From the NCBI GenBank assembly GCA_963665015.2, contig CAXXSY010000003.1:124001-188000 (forward strand): a stretch of DNA of 64,000 nucleotides, read 5' to 3'. Under the pieces are notes generated by a model. The model was not told the DNA's origin, did not search any database, and saw only the letters and a program-made list of their open reading frames with translations. The DNA is from G963662655 sp963665015. GTDB taxonomy: Bacteria > Cloacimonadota > Cloacimonadia > Cloacimonadales > JAIOQZ01. Numbering within the stretch: position 1 is the stretch's first letter; every line of letters begins with the position of its first letter. Both the position numbers and the translations under genes were made by a program. This document shows positions 1-10,600 of the stretch, one piece after another.

Positions 1-1
1 G

Positions 2-256
2 CGCAAGGAACTCGGCGATCGAATCTGGAACGAATTGATGAAGCGGAACCCGTGGGAGTATGCCGTGGTTCAGGTCGATAACGGATACTACCTTATCCTG
101 CATTACAGAAGCCGCAAGGTTCCGTCGCAGGCGGCGGACTTTGAAGATGTCAAGGCCGAGATCGAAGAGAAGCTCCGTATGGACAAGATGAAGAACGAGA
201 CGGACGAGTTCATCCGCGAACTGGAAAAGAAAGCCAATATCGTCACCAACGTATAA
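2..256 (+). CDS. Peptidyl-prolyl isomerase-like protein, C-terminal fragment
   Basis: This is the 3' end of a gene that enters the window from the left; the frame is open from base 2, so the true start lies outside. The visible 84 residues end in a charged helix (residues FEDVKAEIEEKL, then MKNETDEFIRELEKKANI) of the kind that closes PrsA/SurA-type isomerases, where the C-terminal helix packs back on the chaperone domain. It lies 22 bp before a full-length SurA-like gene on the same strand, which fits a tandem pair of periplasmic foldases. The catalytic domain is not visible, so the family call rests on the tail and the neighbour and is tentative. Confidence 0.55.
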   Translation, partial: RKELGDRIWNELMKRNPWEYAVVQVDNGYYLILHYRSRKVPSQAADFEDVKAEIEEKLRMDKMKNETDEFIRELEKKANIVTNV

Positions 257-278
257 AAGAAAATAGGAAAGCAGTCGA

Positions 279-1550
279 ATGAGAACAGCACGCATACTAT
301 GGATTACACTGATCCTGGCCGTTTTGAGCGTATCCGCCGGCGCGGAAGTTCTGGACCGGATCGTCGCCAAGATCGGCAGGGAAATCATTCTGGAGAGTGA
401 ACTTCAGACGCAGATCATGCAGATGCAGAGCATGAAGATGATGCCGCCGGACATGACCGAGATGGATGTCCTGGATCAGATGATCGAGTCGCGCCTCATC
501 ATCCAAAAAGCCAGAGATGAAGAATATTCGGTCGATGATTCGAAGATCAAGATGCTGGCGCAGGAAGAACTGGACAAGGTGGAAGAGCAGTTTCCGTCCC
601 GCGAGGCGATGGAACGCGAGATGCAGAAAGCCGGGCTCACCTACTACGATCTGAAGAAAATCTATCAGGATCGTATCCGGGAGGAGCAACTCAAACAGCA
701 GATTTTTCAGCAGGAAATCCGCAGCAAGGTCACCGTCACCGAGGCGGAGGTCGAGGAATACTACGAAGAGAACCGCGACGATATCCCGTTGCGCCCGGAA
801 AAGGATCAGATCGGCATGATCATGCGGAAGATCGAAGCCAGCGAGGAAACCCGCGAGAGGGCGCTGCGTGAGATCAGCGAGATATTGGACGAGCTACGCG
901 AGGGCGCGGATTTCGCGGAACTGGCGAAGGAACGAAGCGATTGCCTCAGCGGAAAGAAGGGCGGTGATCTCGGATTCTTCGGCCCTGGCCAGATGGTGCA
1001 CGAATTCGAGAAGGCGGCCTACGAGCTGCGCCCGGGGCAGATCAGCGACGTGGTCGAGACCCAGTTCGGTTACCACATCATCAAGGTGGAAGAACGGGAC
1101 GGCACGAACGTGCGTGCGCGGCATATCCTGAAGCAGGTGGTCTCGTCGGAGACGGACGTCGATGCGGAGATTCAGTTGATGCAGAACGTGCTGCAAAGGC
1201 TGCGCGAGGGCGAGGATTTCCACGAGCTGGCGAAGGTCTATTCCGAAGACGACTCGACCGCGGTTCGCGGCGGCGTGATGGGAGAATTCACCGTCGATGA
1301 GTATCCGGAGATGTTCAAGGAGCAGCTTGTAAAGCTCGACTACGGCGAGTACACCGATTTGATCCGGCAGGACGAATTGCTGTACATCTTCGGCAAGCTG
1401 AAGACAGTCCCGGAACGACCCTACGAATACACGGAAATCCAGGAACGACTGTACGGCTACGTGGAGAACATGAAGCAGATGGAAATCTACGAAGACCTGA
1501 TCCGGCAGTTGAAAAAAGACAAGTACGTAGAAGTATTCCTCGAAGAGTAG
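279..1550 (+). CDS. SurA-like periplasmic peptidyl-prolyl isomerase with two parvulin domains
   Basis: A 423-residue exported foldase. A signal peptide covers about residues 1-22 (hydrophobic WITLILAVLSVSAGA, then EVLDRIVAKIG, the usual SurA mature start). An N-terminal helical chaperone domain with the LESEL motif follows to about residue 165. Two parvulin domains come next, near residues 173-272 and 278-385; both keep the conserved GGDLG/GGVMG turn and the first keeps the FGYHIIKVEE end. SurA-type proteins escort outer-membrane proteins through the periplasm. The start is preceded by AGGAAAG. The previous gene is a related isomerase and the next is pgpA, 10 bp downstream, so the three probably form one operon. 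Whether it is true SurA or a PrsA/PpiD relative cannot be settled by eye. Confidence 0.88.
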   Translation: MRTARILWITLILAVLSVSAGAEVLDRIVAKIGREIILESELQTQIMQMQSMKMMPPDMTEMDVLDQMIESRLIIQKARDEEYSVDDSKIKMLAQEELDKVEEQFPSREAMEREMQKAGLTYYDLKKIYQDRIREEQLKQQIFQQEIRSKVTVTEAEVEEYYEENRDDIPLRPEKDQIGMIMRKIEASEETRERALREISEILDELREGADFAELAKERSDCLSGKKGGDLGFFGPGQMVHEFEKAAYELRPGQISDVVETQFGYHIIKVEERDGTNVRARHILKQVVSSETDVDAEIQLMQNVLQRLREGEDFHELAKVYSEDDSTAVRGGVMGEFTVDEYPEMFKEQLVKLDYGEYTDLIRQDELLYIFGKLKTVPERPYEYTEIQERLYGYVENMKQMEIYEDLIRQLKKDKYVEVFLEE

Positions 1551-1560
1551 AACGAAATCG

Positions 1561-2019
1561 ATGAAAAAACTGTCCGTTTTTATCGCGACATTCTTTTATA
1601 CGGGATATTTCCCGGTGGCACCCGGTACGTTTGCAAGCCTGATCACTGCCGGCATCTACCTGATCCTTTCCTCGCGCATGGTCGGCGCGACACAGACAAC
1701 GCTCTGGATCATCGCCGTCGGTACGTCGCTCGTGAGCATCGTCTTCAGCGATATTGCCGAGCGTGTGCTCGGTCATGACGACGGGCGTATCGTGATCGAC
1801 GAGGTTTGCGGCTATCTTGTTGCGACCCTGATGCTTCCGCAGACGATCCTCACCGCCGCGCTGGCCTTCGTGCTGTTTAGATTCTTCGATATCGTGAAAC
1901 CGTTTCCCGTGAAACAATTGCAAAAACTCACCGGTGGCATGGGCATCACCGCCGACGATCTCATGGCGGGTACGATCAGCAATATCATCCTGCAAATCCT
2001 GTATCGATTCGTTTTGTAA
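1561..2019 (+). CDS. pgpA: Phosphatidylglycerophosphatase A
   Basis: A 152-residue integral membrane phosphatase that removes the terminal phosphate of phosphatidylglycerol phosphate, the last step of phosphatidylglycerol synthesis. The family motifs are all present: GYFPVAPGTFAS near the N-terminus, IVIDEVCGY, FRFFDIVKPFPV and GITADDLMAG with the paired aspartates. Length matches the family (about 150-170). Several hydrophobic segments span the membrane. The gene follows the SurA-like gene after 10 bp and shows only a weak ribosome-binding site, so it is probably translated from the same message. It ends at a hairpin shared with the convergent permease gene. Confidence 0.93.
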   Translation: MKKLSVFIATFFYTGYFPVAPGTFASLITAGIYLILSSRMVGATQTTLWIIAVGTSLVSIVFSDIAERVLGHDDGRIVIDEVCGYLVATLMLPQTILTAALAFVLFRFFDIVKPFPVKQLQKLTGGMGITADDLMAGTISNIILQILYRFVL

Positions 2020-2027
2020 AAGGGAAA

Positions 2028-2062
2028 ACCCCCCTTAATCCCTGTTGAGAGATTCAGGGGGT
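2028..2062. terminator. Bidirectional hairpin between convergent genes
   Basis: Between pgpA (plus) and the permease gene (minus), CCCTG at 2040-2044 pairs with CAGGG at 2055-2059. An alternative stem pairs ACCCCC near 2028-2033 with GGGGGT at 2057-2062. Position between two converging stop codons suggests a shared terminator. There is no long T run, so it is not a textbook intrinsic terminator. Confidence 0.45.
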
Positions 2063-2067
2063 ATTCA

Positions 2068-4464
2068 TTATTCGTATCGCAGCGATTCCACCGGGTTGGA
2101 GCGTGCGGTCTTGATCGCGTGCCATCCCACCGAGAAAAGCGCGATCAAAAGGGTGGCAACTGCGGCCACAATGCACGGCCACGCCACGAAAGCCACCACG
2201 TACGCCATGTTGTTTGTCACCTGTTTCATGACGAACCACGCGAACGGGATCGCGATGACGTTGGCGACGATCACGAATTTGAGCAGGTAAGACGACACTT
2301 CGTAGGCGATTCTTCCGCCGGATGCGCCGAACACCTTGCGGATGCCCATCTCTTTCCGTTTCTGATCGGCAACCAGCGATACAAGCCCAAACAAGCCCAT
2401 ACAGGCGATGAAAATCGATAGACCTGTAAACATCGAAATCATGCGAACGAACGGCTTGATGCCCTGTATTCGGCGAATCAGGATGTCCTCGAAAAAGGTA
2501 CCGTAGTTGATTGGCTGATCCGGCTGATACTCCTTCCAGATTCTGACCACCTCGTCCTTGATCTCCTGGCGCCGCGAAACATCGTATTTCATGTTCGCGA
2601 TGTTCATGAAATTGGGATTGAACATGATGATCATGGGCGTGATGGGCTCGACGAGGCTGTCCGAATGGAAATCCTTGACCACGCCGATGATCGTGCGGGT
2701 CGAGTCGCCGAACTCCTGATACATGTAATCAACCGTCTTTCCGACTGCGGTGTCCCATCCGAACTCCCGCAGCGCGGCTTCGTTGATTATCGCCGTATTG
2801 ATGCTGTCGGTGGCGAATTCGGTGGAGAAGAAGCGTCCTTCGAGGAGCTTGAAATCCATCATCTGCATAACGCGGTCGTCAACGAAGAGCACCTTGTACA
2901 TGCGTCCGTCTTCCTGCTGAGCGTCTTCGGGCAGGAAGCGACCCCACCAGTAGCCGAGACCTGGCGTGTTGGCGGAGAATCCGACTTCCTTCACGCCCTC
3001 GATATCGAGCAGTCTCTGGCGGAAAACCTCGGCGCGTTCGTAGCGCGAACCGATCGGGTTGGATATCATGAACAGGCTGTCCGGGCTGTAACCGTAGTCC
3101 TTGGTTTCCATGTATTTGACCTGGCGGTAGAAGTTGATGTTGATGACCAGCAGCGTGATCGCCAGGAAGAACTGCACCACGATGAAGAGTTTGCGAAACC
3201 ACATCCCTTTCAGACCCTTGGTCGAGCCGTCTTTGAGCGCGGCTGCGGGACGGTAGGACGAGAGGACGAAGGATGGGTAGATTCCGGCGAGGAGTCCGAC
3301 GATGACCGAGATGATCATCGTGGTCGCGAAGATATAGCCTGTGGAGTAGTACGACGTGGGGAAGATGTTGTCGAAGGAGGCAGCGTTCAGGTGATTGATG
3401 ATGAGCTCCAGCAGGATGGTGCCGATGATGCCGGACGGGATCGAGAGGATGAGCGATTCGGCGATGAACTGCATAATGATCTGTTTGCGTTGGGAACCGA
3501 AGATTTTCCGCATTCCCACCTCGCGGGATCGTCGTAATGATATGGCGCTGGACAGATTGATATAATTGATCGAGGCGAGGATGATCACCAGGAGACCGAT
3601 TCCGCCGATCAAGAGCACGATGTTCTGATCGATGAAATTTCCACGTTCGCTACGCATGAACCGTTTCCTCAGATGGTAGTTCTTCATCGGTTGCAGGAAG
3701 GGTTTGTAGCGTCCTACCTTTTCGGTGTCCATGTGCTCGTCGATGAATCCGGAGAATTTTGCCTGAAGTTTTTTATAATCGGTGTTCGGTTTCAGGAGCA
3801 GGAAGTTCGTGGTCGCGTGGTAGTACCAGGAGCGGTAGTACTGGTAGTTGTCCGCGTTCAGGGTATTGTACGAAGCGATGGCCGGCAGGTACATTGTAGT
3901 GTTGAACGGCATTTCGTCCATGACACCGGTCACCAGATAGTTACGGTTATCGACAACAGCGAAGAGTGTTTTCCCGACGGGGTCTTCGTCGGGGAAGAAC
4001 TGCTCGGCGTAGTCCTTTCCGAGGATGATGGAATAGGGCTCGTCCAGAGCGGTTTCCGGGTCTCCCGCGATGAGGGGAAAATCGAAGACATCGAAGAGGG
4101 TCGAATCGGCGAACATGACGAAGTAGTTGTTGACCTCGTCCCCGAGTCGGATATTCACGCTTCCATCCTCGAATCGGACGAAGTTCTCGATTTCGGGGAA
4201 TTCCTCTTTCATCGCATACGGCCATTCGGGCGGCGTGAGTGCGGTGTTGTGATCGACGCTTCCCTGTCCCACGATGCGGTCGTTCAGCCGGTAGATGCGA
4301 TCGATTTTCGTGTGGTAGTCATCAAAGTGGAAATGGAAGTTCGCGATGAGGATCAGGAATACGCATGATGACAGTCCGACGGCGAGTCCGATGACGTTGA
4401 TCAGGGAAAAGGTTTTGTTTTTCAATAGATTCCTGAAACCGATTATCAATACTTTGGCAAGCAT
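2068..4464 (-). CDS. FtsX/MacB-type ABC transporter permease
   Basis: A 798-residue membrane protein of the MacB/FtsX class, the permease half of transporters that move lipoproteins, peptides or drugs, or transmit force across the envelope. An N-terminal membrane segment (NVIGLAVGLSSCVFLILIAN) leads to a large extracytoplasmic MacB_PCD domain, then an FtsX block with three helices and the typical SLRRSREVGMRKIFG motif. A second periplasmic domain and a second FtsX block (QKRKEMGIRKVFGAS) end the protein in PVESLRYE, usual for the Bacteroidetes-like version of about 800 residues. The start chosen (4464) follows a GAGG site; an in-frame extension to 4599 lacks homology-like sequence. No ATPase gene lies nearby, so its partner must be elsewhere. 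Confidence 0.9.
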   Translation of the reverse strand: MLAKVLIIGFRNLLKNKTFSLINVIGLAVGLSSCVFLILIANFHFHFDDYHTKIDRIYRLNDRIVGQGSVDHNTALTPPEWPYAMKEEFPEIENFVRFEDGSVNIRLGDEVNNYFVMFADSTLFDVFDFPLIAGDPETALDEPYSIILGKDYAEQFFPDEDPVGKTLFAVVDNRNYLVTGVMDEMPFNTTMYLPAIASYNTLNADNYQYYRSWYYHATTNFLLLKPNTDYKKLQAKFSGFIDEHMDTEKVGRYKPFLQPMKNYHLRKRFMRSERGNFIDQNIVLLIGGIGLLVIILASINYINLSSAISLRRSREVGMRKIFGSQRKQIIMQFIAESLILSIPSGIIGTILLELIINHLNAASFDNIFPTSYYSTGYIFATTMIISVIVGLLAGIYPSFVLSSYRPAAALKDGSTKGLKGMWFRKLFIVVQFFLAITLLVININFYRQVKYMETKDYGYSPDSLFMISNPIGSRYERAEVFRQRLLDIEGVKEVGFSANTPGLGYWWGRFLPEDAQQEDGRMYKVLFVDDRVMQMMDFKLLEGRFFSTEFATDSINTAIINEAALREFGWDTAVGKTVDYMYQEFGDSTRTIIGVVKDFHSDSLVEPITPMIIMFNPNFMNIANMKYDVSRRQEIKDEVVRIWKEYQPDQPINYGTFFEDILIRRIQGIKPFVRMISMFTGLSIFIACMGLFGLVSLVADQKRKEMGIRKVFGASGGRIAYEVSSYLLKFVIVANVIAIPFAWFVMKQVTNNMAYVVAFVAWPCIVAAVATLLIALFSVGWHAIKTARSNPVESLRYE

Positions 4465-4564
4465 AGTGTAATAGCCTCGTTCCTTGAATTTCCTCATCTC
4501 TCCGCTTTTTATCAATGCATGTCTGGTACCAGTTCCGAATATTCGTGCTTTATAGAAGAGACTA

Positions 4565-4780
4565 CCCCCCTTAAGAGACTGTGCAAAAAAATACGGCACG
4601 GTAGCTTTATTTGATGGCAGATGTTTTTCTGTCGTAGGGGCAGGTCACCGTGCCTGCCCGGTTGAGATGCGGACGGGGACGTCCGCGTTCCAGTAAGAGA
4701 AAGGCAGGCACGGGGACCTGCCCCTACGACTAGAGAAGAGAATCGGCCTCGCGTTTTCATACAGTCTGTAACAAGGGGGG
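4565..4780. mobile_element. MITE-like palindromic element, 216 bp
   Basis: A non-coding element bounded by imperfect terminal inverted repeats: CCCCCCTT..AGACTGTGCAAAA on the left (4565-4586) and its complement TTTTCATACAGTCTGT..AAGGGGGG on the right (to 4780). Inside, a 28-bp arm (4631-4658, starting GTCGTAGGGGCAGG) is repeated inverted at 4703-4730 with one mismatch. The centre is a perfect GCGGAC/GTCCGC hairpin (4669-4674 with 4681-4686). Nested symmetry from end to end and absence of any reading frame fit a miniature inverted-repeat element or large REP-like repeat. A degenerate half copy lies at 11691-11771. Confidence 0.7.
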
Positions 4781-5248
4781 CTGGAAACATTGAACGAAAA
4801 CCAGGCAAGTTTCATTCTCACAAAGCCTGCCCGTCTTTATCTCAAAATAATCGTCGAAGCCATTTTATCTAAGGGAATGCCAGGCTGAGTACAGGGAATC
4901 AGACGTATTCCGTTCGATTATGAAATGGAAATGCACGGTTTCGGACAGCAGATGAATTGGATTCGGTTTCTATAAACAAAGATGCTGCCGGATCGTGGTA
5001 TGCGTCAATCCGGCAGCGAATCGAGCAGGAATTATGAATCGCATGCGTTCATATCAATTTCTTATGGCATTATCTCAAATTGACGCACAGACAGTACCGG
5101 TTTTGCCTCATCACCCCCCGGTAAGAGGCATCGAGCCGACATGGTCTCGAATACAAGGATTAATGATTGCATAATCGGTGCCAATTGATCATCATGAACA
5201 CGAAGGGAACCCGGGATGTCTCTCGGTGCAATTACGGGAAAACTTGAT
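4781..5248. other. Intergenic DNA with no recognised feature
   Basis: About 470 bases between the palindromic element and the promoter of the PEGA lipoprotein. No reading frame with a ribosome-binding site, no tRNA and no strong hairpin was found. The composition is more AT-rich than the flanking genes. Confidence 0.6.
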
Positions 5249-5278
5249 TTGACAACAATTATTCTACTGCTGTAATAT
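5249..5278 (+). promoter_or_regulatory. Sigma-70-like promoter for the PEGA lipoprotein
   Basis: TTGACA at 5249-5254 and TAATAT at 5273-5278 are separated by 18 bp, about 85 bp upstream of the lipoprotein start at 5364. The -35 box is perfect and the -10 box matches TATAAT at four of six positions. Predicted by eye only. Confidence 0.55.
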
Positions 5279-5363
5279 GGTTAGGTGTTGTAAGTTACCG
5301 CTCGAATCAGAGTATCCTATGTGACTTGTAAAGATATTCGTAAGGCATACGAAGGAGGAATCC

Positions 5364-7511
5364 ATGGATCGTAAATTATCACACTGGTTCATTGTATTAA
5401 TGGCTGTCCTTTTGACACTGGTCATGGTCAGTTGTTCGGAGGATGACGACTCGGACGATGATGAGATCACGGACGTTCAGCTTAGTGATGATGTTCAGGT
5501 TGTCGATGAAACCGAGCTTGTTCTCGTCGAAATTACGGAAAATGGGATCGTGTATGACAACGCGGCAAATCATGGTATCAAAATCGGAACGATTCTCGTC
5601 GGTGAAGCGGACAGTGTTAGCTATCTGCGCAAGGTAATCGATTACAACCTGGACGGAGACATACTTTCCGTCGCCACCGTGCAGGGCAAGCTCACGGAAG
5701 CCATCATCAACGGTGAGATGCACCAGACCGTCTCGATCGACCTCGGAGAGCGCAACGGTAAGATCGAATACATGAAAGAGGGCGTAACGCTCCGGGACGA
5801 TCTGATCAATCTCGACGATACGGTCATCTTCGAAGGCACGGCGGGAAGTTCACAGGTTTCCCTTGTTCTCAACGAAGGGAGCATCGGTTTCGAGCCGGAC
5901 TTCAACATCGATTTCGACATTGAAAACAATCAGCTTCAGGAGATCAGCGTCATCGCGACCGGTCAGCTCGATCTCGATATCTACGCGACCCTCACCTCCA
6001 GCGCTTCCTTTCAATACCAGTACGAAGTGGAAGTCTTCCGTCACAGCTTCACGCAGGTGCAGTTCATCGGCGGCTTTCCCGTTTTCGAGACCTTCACCGT
6101 TTCTTTCAGCGCAGGATTCATGGCTAACAGCGATATCGTGGGAACCTTCGAAGCCGGTTGCCACGGCGATTACGATCTCAAGTTCGGCTACATATACGAG
6201 AATGGCGAGGGATGGAGCCTGGTTCAGGATGAGGAGACCAATTTCATCGCGTATCCGATCGAGGGTGGATTCTCCGCCAATTCGGAGACGATCGTCTATA
6301 TCAAGCCTTCCATCGAAGTCGCCCTCTACGGTCTGATGGGGCCGTATGTATCCGTCTATCCGAACACGCAGTTGACCGCCGATGTCCATACGCGGGACAT
6401 CTACTGGTCCTACGACTTCGGCGTGGGTATGTGGGCGGACATCGGACTGAATTCCGACATTTTCGATATCGAAGACTTCGACTATACAATCTACGAATTC
6501 TACTACTCGCTCCTGACCGACAGCGGTATCTATACCGGACCGGGTATCGAGATCAACACGGACCCGGAAAGCGCGTCGATCTATCTCGACGGTATGCTGC
6601 AAACGGAAGTGACGCCGACGATCCTGACCGAAGTTTCGGCGGGTATTCACGCGATTCGACTGTACAAGCCGGGATACAACGAACATATCATCAATCTGGA
6701 CTACAACGGCGATGATTACCTCACCTACAACATCGACCTCGAAGAACCCCAGCCGCCGTTCCCGGTCTTCGTCATCGACACGCCCTACGACGAACAGAGT
6801 TTCAGCGACAATGTCATCTACGTGGAAGGCAGCGTCCACCTCGAGGACAACAACGGGAACGAATACGACTTCACGGGCGATCACGCCATCCTGTCGCTGA
6901 ATGACGTCGATCAGGAGATCGAAGTGAATTACGGCTACTTCAGCGAAACGATCTCCATTTCCTCGGGGGAGAACACGATCCAGCTTCGTGCCAACAGCCC
7001 CGAGGGCGATACCGGCGTCAGCGAACTACTGACAGTCTATGGAAACTTCGCCGTGCCCGATCTCGCGGCGATCCTCACCTGGTCAACGCCGACCGCTGAC
7101 ATGGACCTGCACGTGTGGAATCCGAACGGCGAACACTGCTACTACAGCAATATGACGATCAGCGACGGCTCGCTGGACATCGACGACACGGAAGGATACG
7201 GACCCGAGACCTTCGAGGCACCTACCGCCATGAACGGAGACTACGTGATCATGATCAACTCCTACAGCCTGGACATGGATAACTATACCGATTGCTCGGT
7301 GCAGATTCTCCGCGCCGGAAACAACGCGCTGTTCTACGGACCGCATCGATTCACCACGCACGATGGCAACGGGAGCAATCCGGAAGCATGGTGGGAGGTA
7401 GCGACCATCCAGATGCGCGGCGGCAGAATCGTTCGGACCGGTCATGAAATTCCCCAGGCAATGCGCGAGAAGATCGATAACGATATTCGCAATATGCCAA
7501 AGAAACAATAG
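5364..7511 (+). CDS. PEGA and YfaP-like domain lipoprotein
   Basis: A 715-residue predicted lipoprotein. The N-terminus has a hydrophobic stretch ending in VMVSC at Cys24, followed by an acidic linker (SEDDDSDDDE), so it is probably lipidated and exported. Residues about 25-395 are beta-rich without a recognised family. Residues about 397-460 form a PEGA domain (PESASIYLDGML, then TPTILTEVSAGIHAIRL and GYNEH), a surface-layer-associated sandwich. An Ig-like stretch follows, and about 567-655 resembles DUF2135/YfaP (LTWSTPTADMDLHVWNPNGE). A strong AAGGAGGA site precedes the start. No enzyme motif is visible; a structural or adhesive envelope role is an inference. It stands alone between two non-coding stretches. 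Confidence 0.75.
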   Translation: MDRKLSHWFIVLMAVLLTLVMVSCSEDDDSDDDEITDVQLSDDVQVVDETELVLVEITENGIVYDNAANHGIKIGTILVGEADSVSYLRKVIDYNLDGDILSVATVQGKLTEAIINGEMHQTVSIDLGERNGKIEYMKEGVTLRDDLINLDDTVIFEGTAGSSQVSLVLNEGSIGFEPDFNIDFDIENNQLQEISVIATGQLDLDIYATLTSSASFQYQYEVEVFRHSFTQVQFIGGFPVFETFTVSFSAGFMANSDIVGTFEAGCHGDYDLKFGYIYENGEGWSLVQDEETNFIAYPIEGGFSANSETIVYIKPSIEVALYGLMGPYVSVYPNTQLTADVHTRDIYWSYDFGVGMWADIGLNSDIFDIEDFDYTIYEFYYSLLTDSGIYTGPGIEINTDPESASIYLDGMLQTEVTPTILTEVSAGIHAIRLYKPGYNEHIINLDYNGDDYLTYNIDLEEPQPPFPVFVIDTPYDEQSFSDNVIYVEGSVHLEDNNGNEYDFTGDHAILSLNDVDQEIEVNYGYFSETISISSGENTIQLRANSPEGDTGVSELLTVYGNFAVPDLAAILTWSTPTADMDLHVWNPNGEHCYYSNMTISDGSLDIDDTEGYGPETFEAPTAMNGDYVIMINSYSLDMDNYTDCSVQILRAGNNALFYGPHRFTTHDGNGSNPEAWWEVATIQMRGGRIVRTGHEIPQAMREKIDNDIRNMPKKQ

Positions 7512-7633
7512 ACGACCTTTCATCATCGTATCATGGGGTGTCGATCAGCCATACGGAAGTAGATTTCCTCCGTCAATGTCGGCATCCCTTTCTTTCATTC
7601 TCTCCATAAAAATCTGAATTTCACAACCGCATT

Positions 7634-7649
7634 TTCCCATATATGAGAA
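7634..7649. promoter_or_regulatory. 16-bp palindrome, copy 1
   Basis: TTCCCATATATGAGAA, a palindrome with one mismatched pair, 50 bp upstream of the sigma-54 activator gene and 6 bp upstream of a TTGACA box. Three relatives lie at 11507, 11862 and 12053. Probable operator or activator site of the regulator encoded between them. Confidence 0.6.
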
Positions 7650-7655
7650 AAAGCT

Positions 7656-7683
7656 TTGACACGAAACATCGGGAAAACATATT
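7656..7683 (+). promoter_or_regulatory. Sigma-70-like promoter of the regulator gene
   Basis: TTGACA (7656-7661) and CATATT (7678-7683) with a 16-bp spacer, placed 6 bp after palindrome copy 1 and ahead of the regulator start at 7700. The -10 box is weak (four of six). Confidence 0.4.
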
Positions 7684-7699
7684 CATGTAATATCGTAAA

Positions 7700-10600
7700 A
7701 TGGATATGCGGATGAAATACTACCTGAAGAAGAAAGACACGGTTGAGATATACCGGAAAAAGACCGCTCAGGGGATGCGGATCGTCAAGTACTACACGAA
7801 TCCCGGGGTACTGGTCAGTTCACAGCTTCAGGCGGAGGTGGACTTCTTCCGGCAATACCGGCATCCCTATTTCGTTCCGCTGGTCCGGCACCGCTTCGAC
7901 GAGAAGAGTGCCCGTTTCGAATACGAGTACTTCGACGGACTGCCCATCAACATCCATATGGAGCGACACCCCGAGGACATCCCGATCCTGTGGGAAAAGC
8001 TCTTCCACTTCGTCCGCTACCTGAAGTATCACAACACCTTCATCGGCGACATGAAGCCCGAGCACATCCGTGTACGTCGCGAAGACGATCGGCTGGTGAT
8101 CGGCATCATCGATCTCACGCCGCACGAGAGCCGTATCACCCCGCAGTGGGCGGCGCCCGAGCAGCTCAAGGGACGGATGTCCTGGCGCTCGAACCTCTTC
8201 ACCATCGCGCTGATCTTCACATCCCTCTACTCCAGCGCCGACGAGATCAAGGAGAAGATCGAGCAGGGCCGGACAATCCATCTACCCCAGTCGTCTCCGC
8301 TGTTCCGGCTGGCGCACAAGTTTCTGACCTGCGATCCCTGGTCGCGCGAGCAGGACCTGGACGAGTGGATCGCGCGTTTCTCACAGCACGATAAGATACT
8401 TACACTGCCCTACGACGAACCCTATCACAACTACCTCGAATTCCATCAGCGGCTTTCCGATATGTTCTACACCGACCAGTTCAGCTATCGGGAGACCTTC
8501 GAACTCTACCGCAACTACTGCCTGATTCAGCCCTTCCGCAGGATGCATCACATCGAGCATTTCAAGGTGGAAGCCCATCACGATGTTTCGCTGCGGAAGA
8601 TCATCGAGGAGTCCGGTCTGGGATGGAAAAACGGCAAGGTGCACTTGCCCGGTCTGGAAAAACCGGTTGCGAAATTGGAATTGTCCATTCTCGCCGCGGC
8701 AAAAATTCTCCGGACCGCTCTCGCCGCCTGGGACTTCGATCAATACGTGCAACTGGGTAACGATCTGCTGAATCGGCTACGCTACGCCGGCAACAATCAG
8801 CTCGAGGATATCCGCACGATGCCGGCGGACGACTTCATCGCGCTGCACCGTTTCCTTCTGACCCGCAATTTTACCCTGGCCGCGAGGCTGCTGCGGCTCT
8901 ACGCGTCGCAGGATCACTTGCAGCCGGACCAGATCGGCAAGCTGCGCATCCATATCCACCTCGCAAACGTCCTCTCCGAGATCGTTCCGCTGGATACCTT
9001 CCCGCTCACACCCGAGATCAGGCAGCTGATGAGCCACGACACGCGGTCGGTGCTGAACCAGATCGAGAAGGTGCGCGAGCACTACCGGAGCAAGGACCTC
9101 GAAGCGCTCAATCGGCTCTGCAAAAACGAGAAGCTCTATCCCGAAGCCAGGATCATGGTCTATCATTACATCGATGTCCTGTGCTACATCAAGCCGGAGG
9201 CGTTCGACCGCGAGGTATTCGTGCTTCTGTCCAACGCCATCGCCTCCAACGCGAATCCGGAGGAGCTGCTCAACACCCTCGCCAAGGCGAAACCGAGATT
9301 GAAGGTGGCGGACGAGTTTCTCGATTACTTGCTGGTGCTTTCGCTCCTGATCGGATCGGAATACCAGATCGGGCGCTTGCTGTTCTATTACCTCTACTAC
9401 ACCGGGCAGCGCAGCGTGAAGGATATAGAACTGATCCTCAACTTCTACGAGAAGATTTCCATCCAGTATCTGCCCATGGTCATGCAGACCCACTTCACCT
9501 CGGTGCAGGTCTATCACGACATGCTGCGCGAGCGCTACGACATCTGCCGCGAGAGGATTATCGCGCGCATCCGGCAGTCGCACGGCTACGCCACCGCCTA
9601 CATGATCCAGGTCTTCCTGATTTGCAGCTTCTACGACCACGAATTTACCTTTGAACCCTGGATGGAAAAGCTGATCGACGACAACGCGCGCGAACTCTCG
9701 TCCTACTTCAGTCAGGACGACGACAACACATTCTACATCGTCTTTCGGTTCGCGCCGGAAGAGGTTCGGAAACGCTACTCCGCAAGGTTCGGCTGGAACG
9801 GAAACCGGTTCGCCGCCACCAAGCCCTACCAGAAGATCATCGAGCTCTTCTTCAACGAGCGCTACCAGGAACTGATCAGGATTTCCACACAGATCGAATC
9901 CAAGAGCGGCTACGAGCGCGCCGAATCCTACTACTGGACCGGACTGGCCCTCGAGAGGATGGGTAACCCCGAACTCGCCATCGACTTCATGCAAAACGCG
10001 CTCGAGACCTTCAACGCCATGGGCCTCAAATCGCGCTCGGCGGACGCGCAAACCCTGCTGCAAGACTGGGAGCTGCGTCGCAGGCAGATCAGCCGACTCG
10101 ATATCAACGACATCATCGAAAAGTTCTCCGGCATCTCGCACCTGGACGAATTCCTGTGGGAGTTGGGTAGCTTCTTCCAGCTCACCTACCGGTTCGACAG
10201 CGTCATCCCCTTCATCTACAACGAGGAGAGCGGTCGGTTCGTCCCCTTCCGAAACATCATCCACGAGGACGAGGAGAGCTATCGCGCGCTCGAATACAGC
10301 AACAACATCCTCCTGCAATACACGCAGGACGCCTACCATACCCTGCAATACGATTCCTCGACGCGCTTCCGCAACGACAGTATCCAGAAGATGCGTATCT
10401 ACCGCGCGCTCTGTGTGCCGATGGTCGTGGGCGCGAAGCTGCTCGGAACCATCTACATGCACTCGGTCAAGCGCGATCACTCGCTCAGCGAGGAGGACAT
10501 CCGCTACATCGAGAACCTGGCATCCATCCTCGGCGTGTTCCTCGAACACCTGAATCAGAAGGAGATGCAGAAGAGGCTGCGCGATATCGACGTGCAGGAG

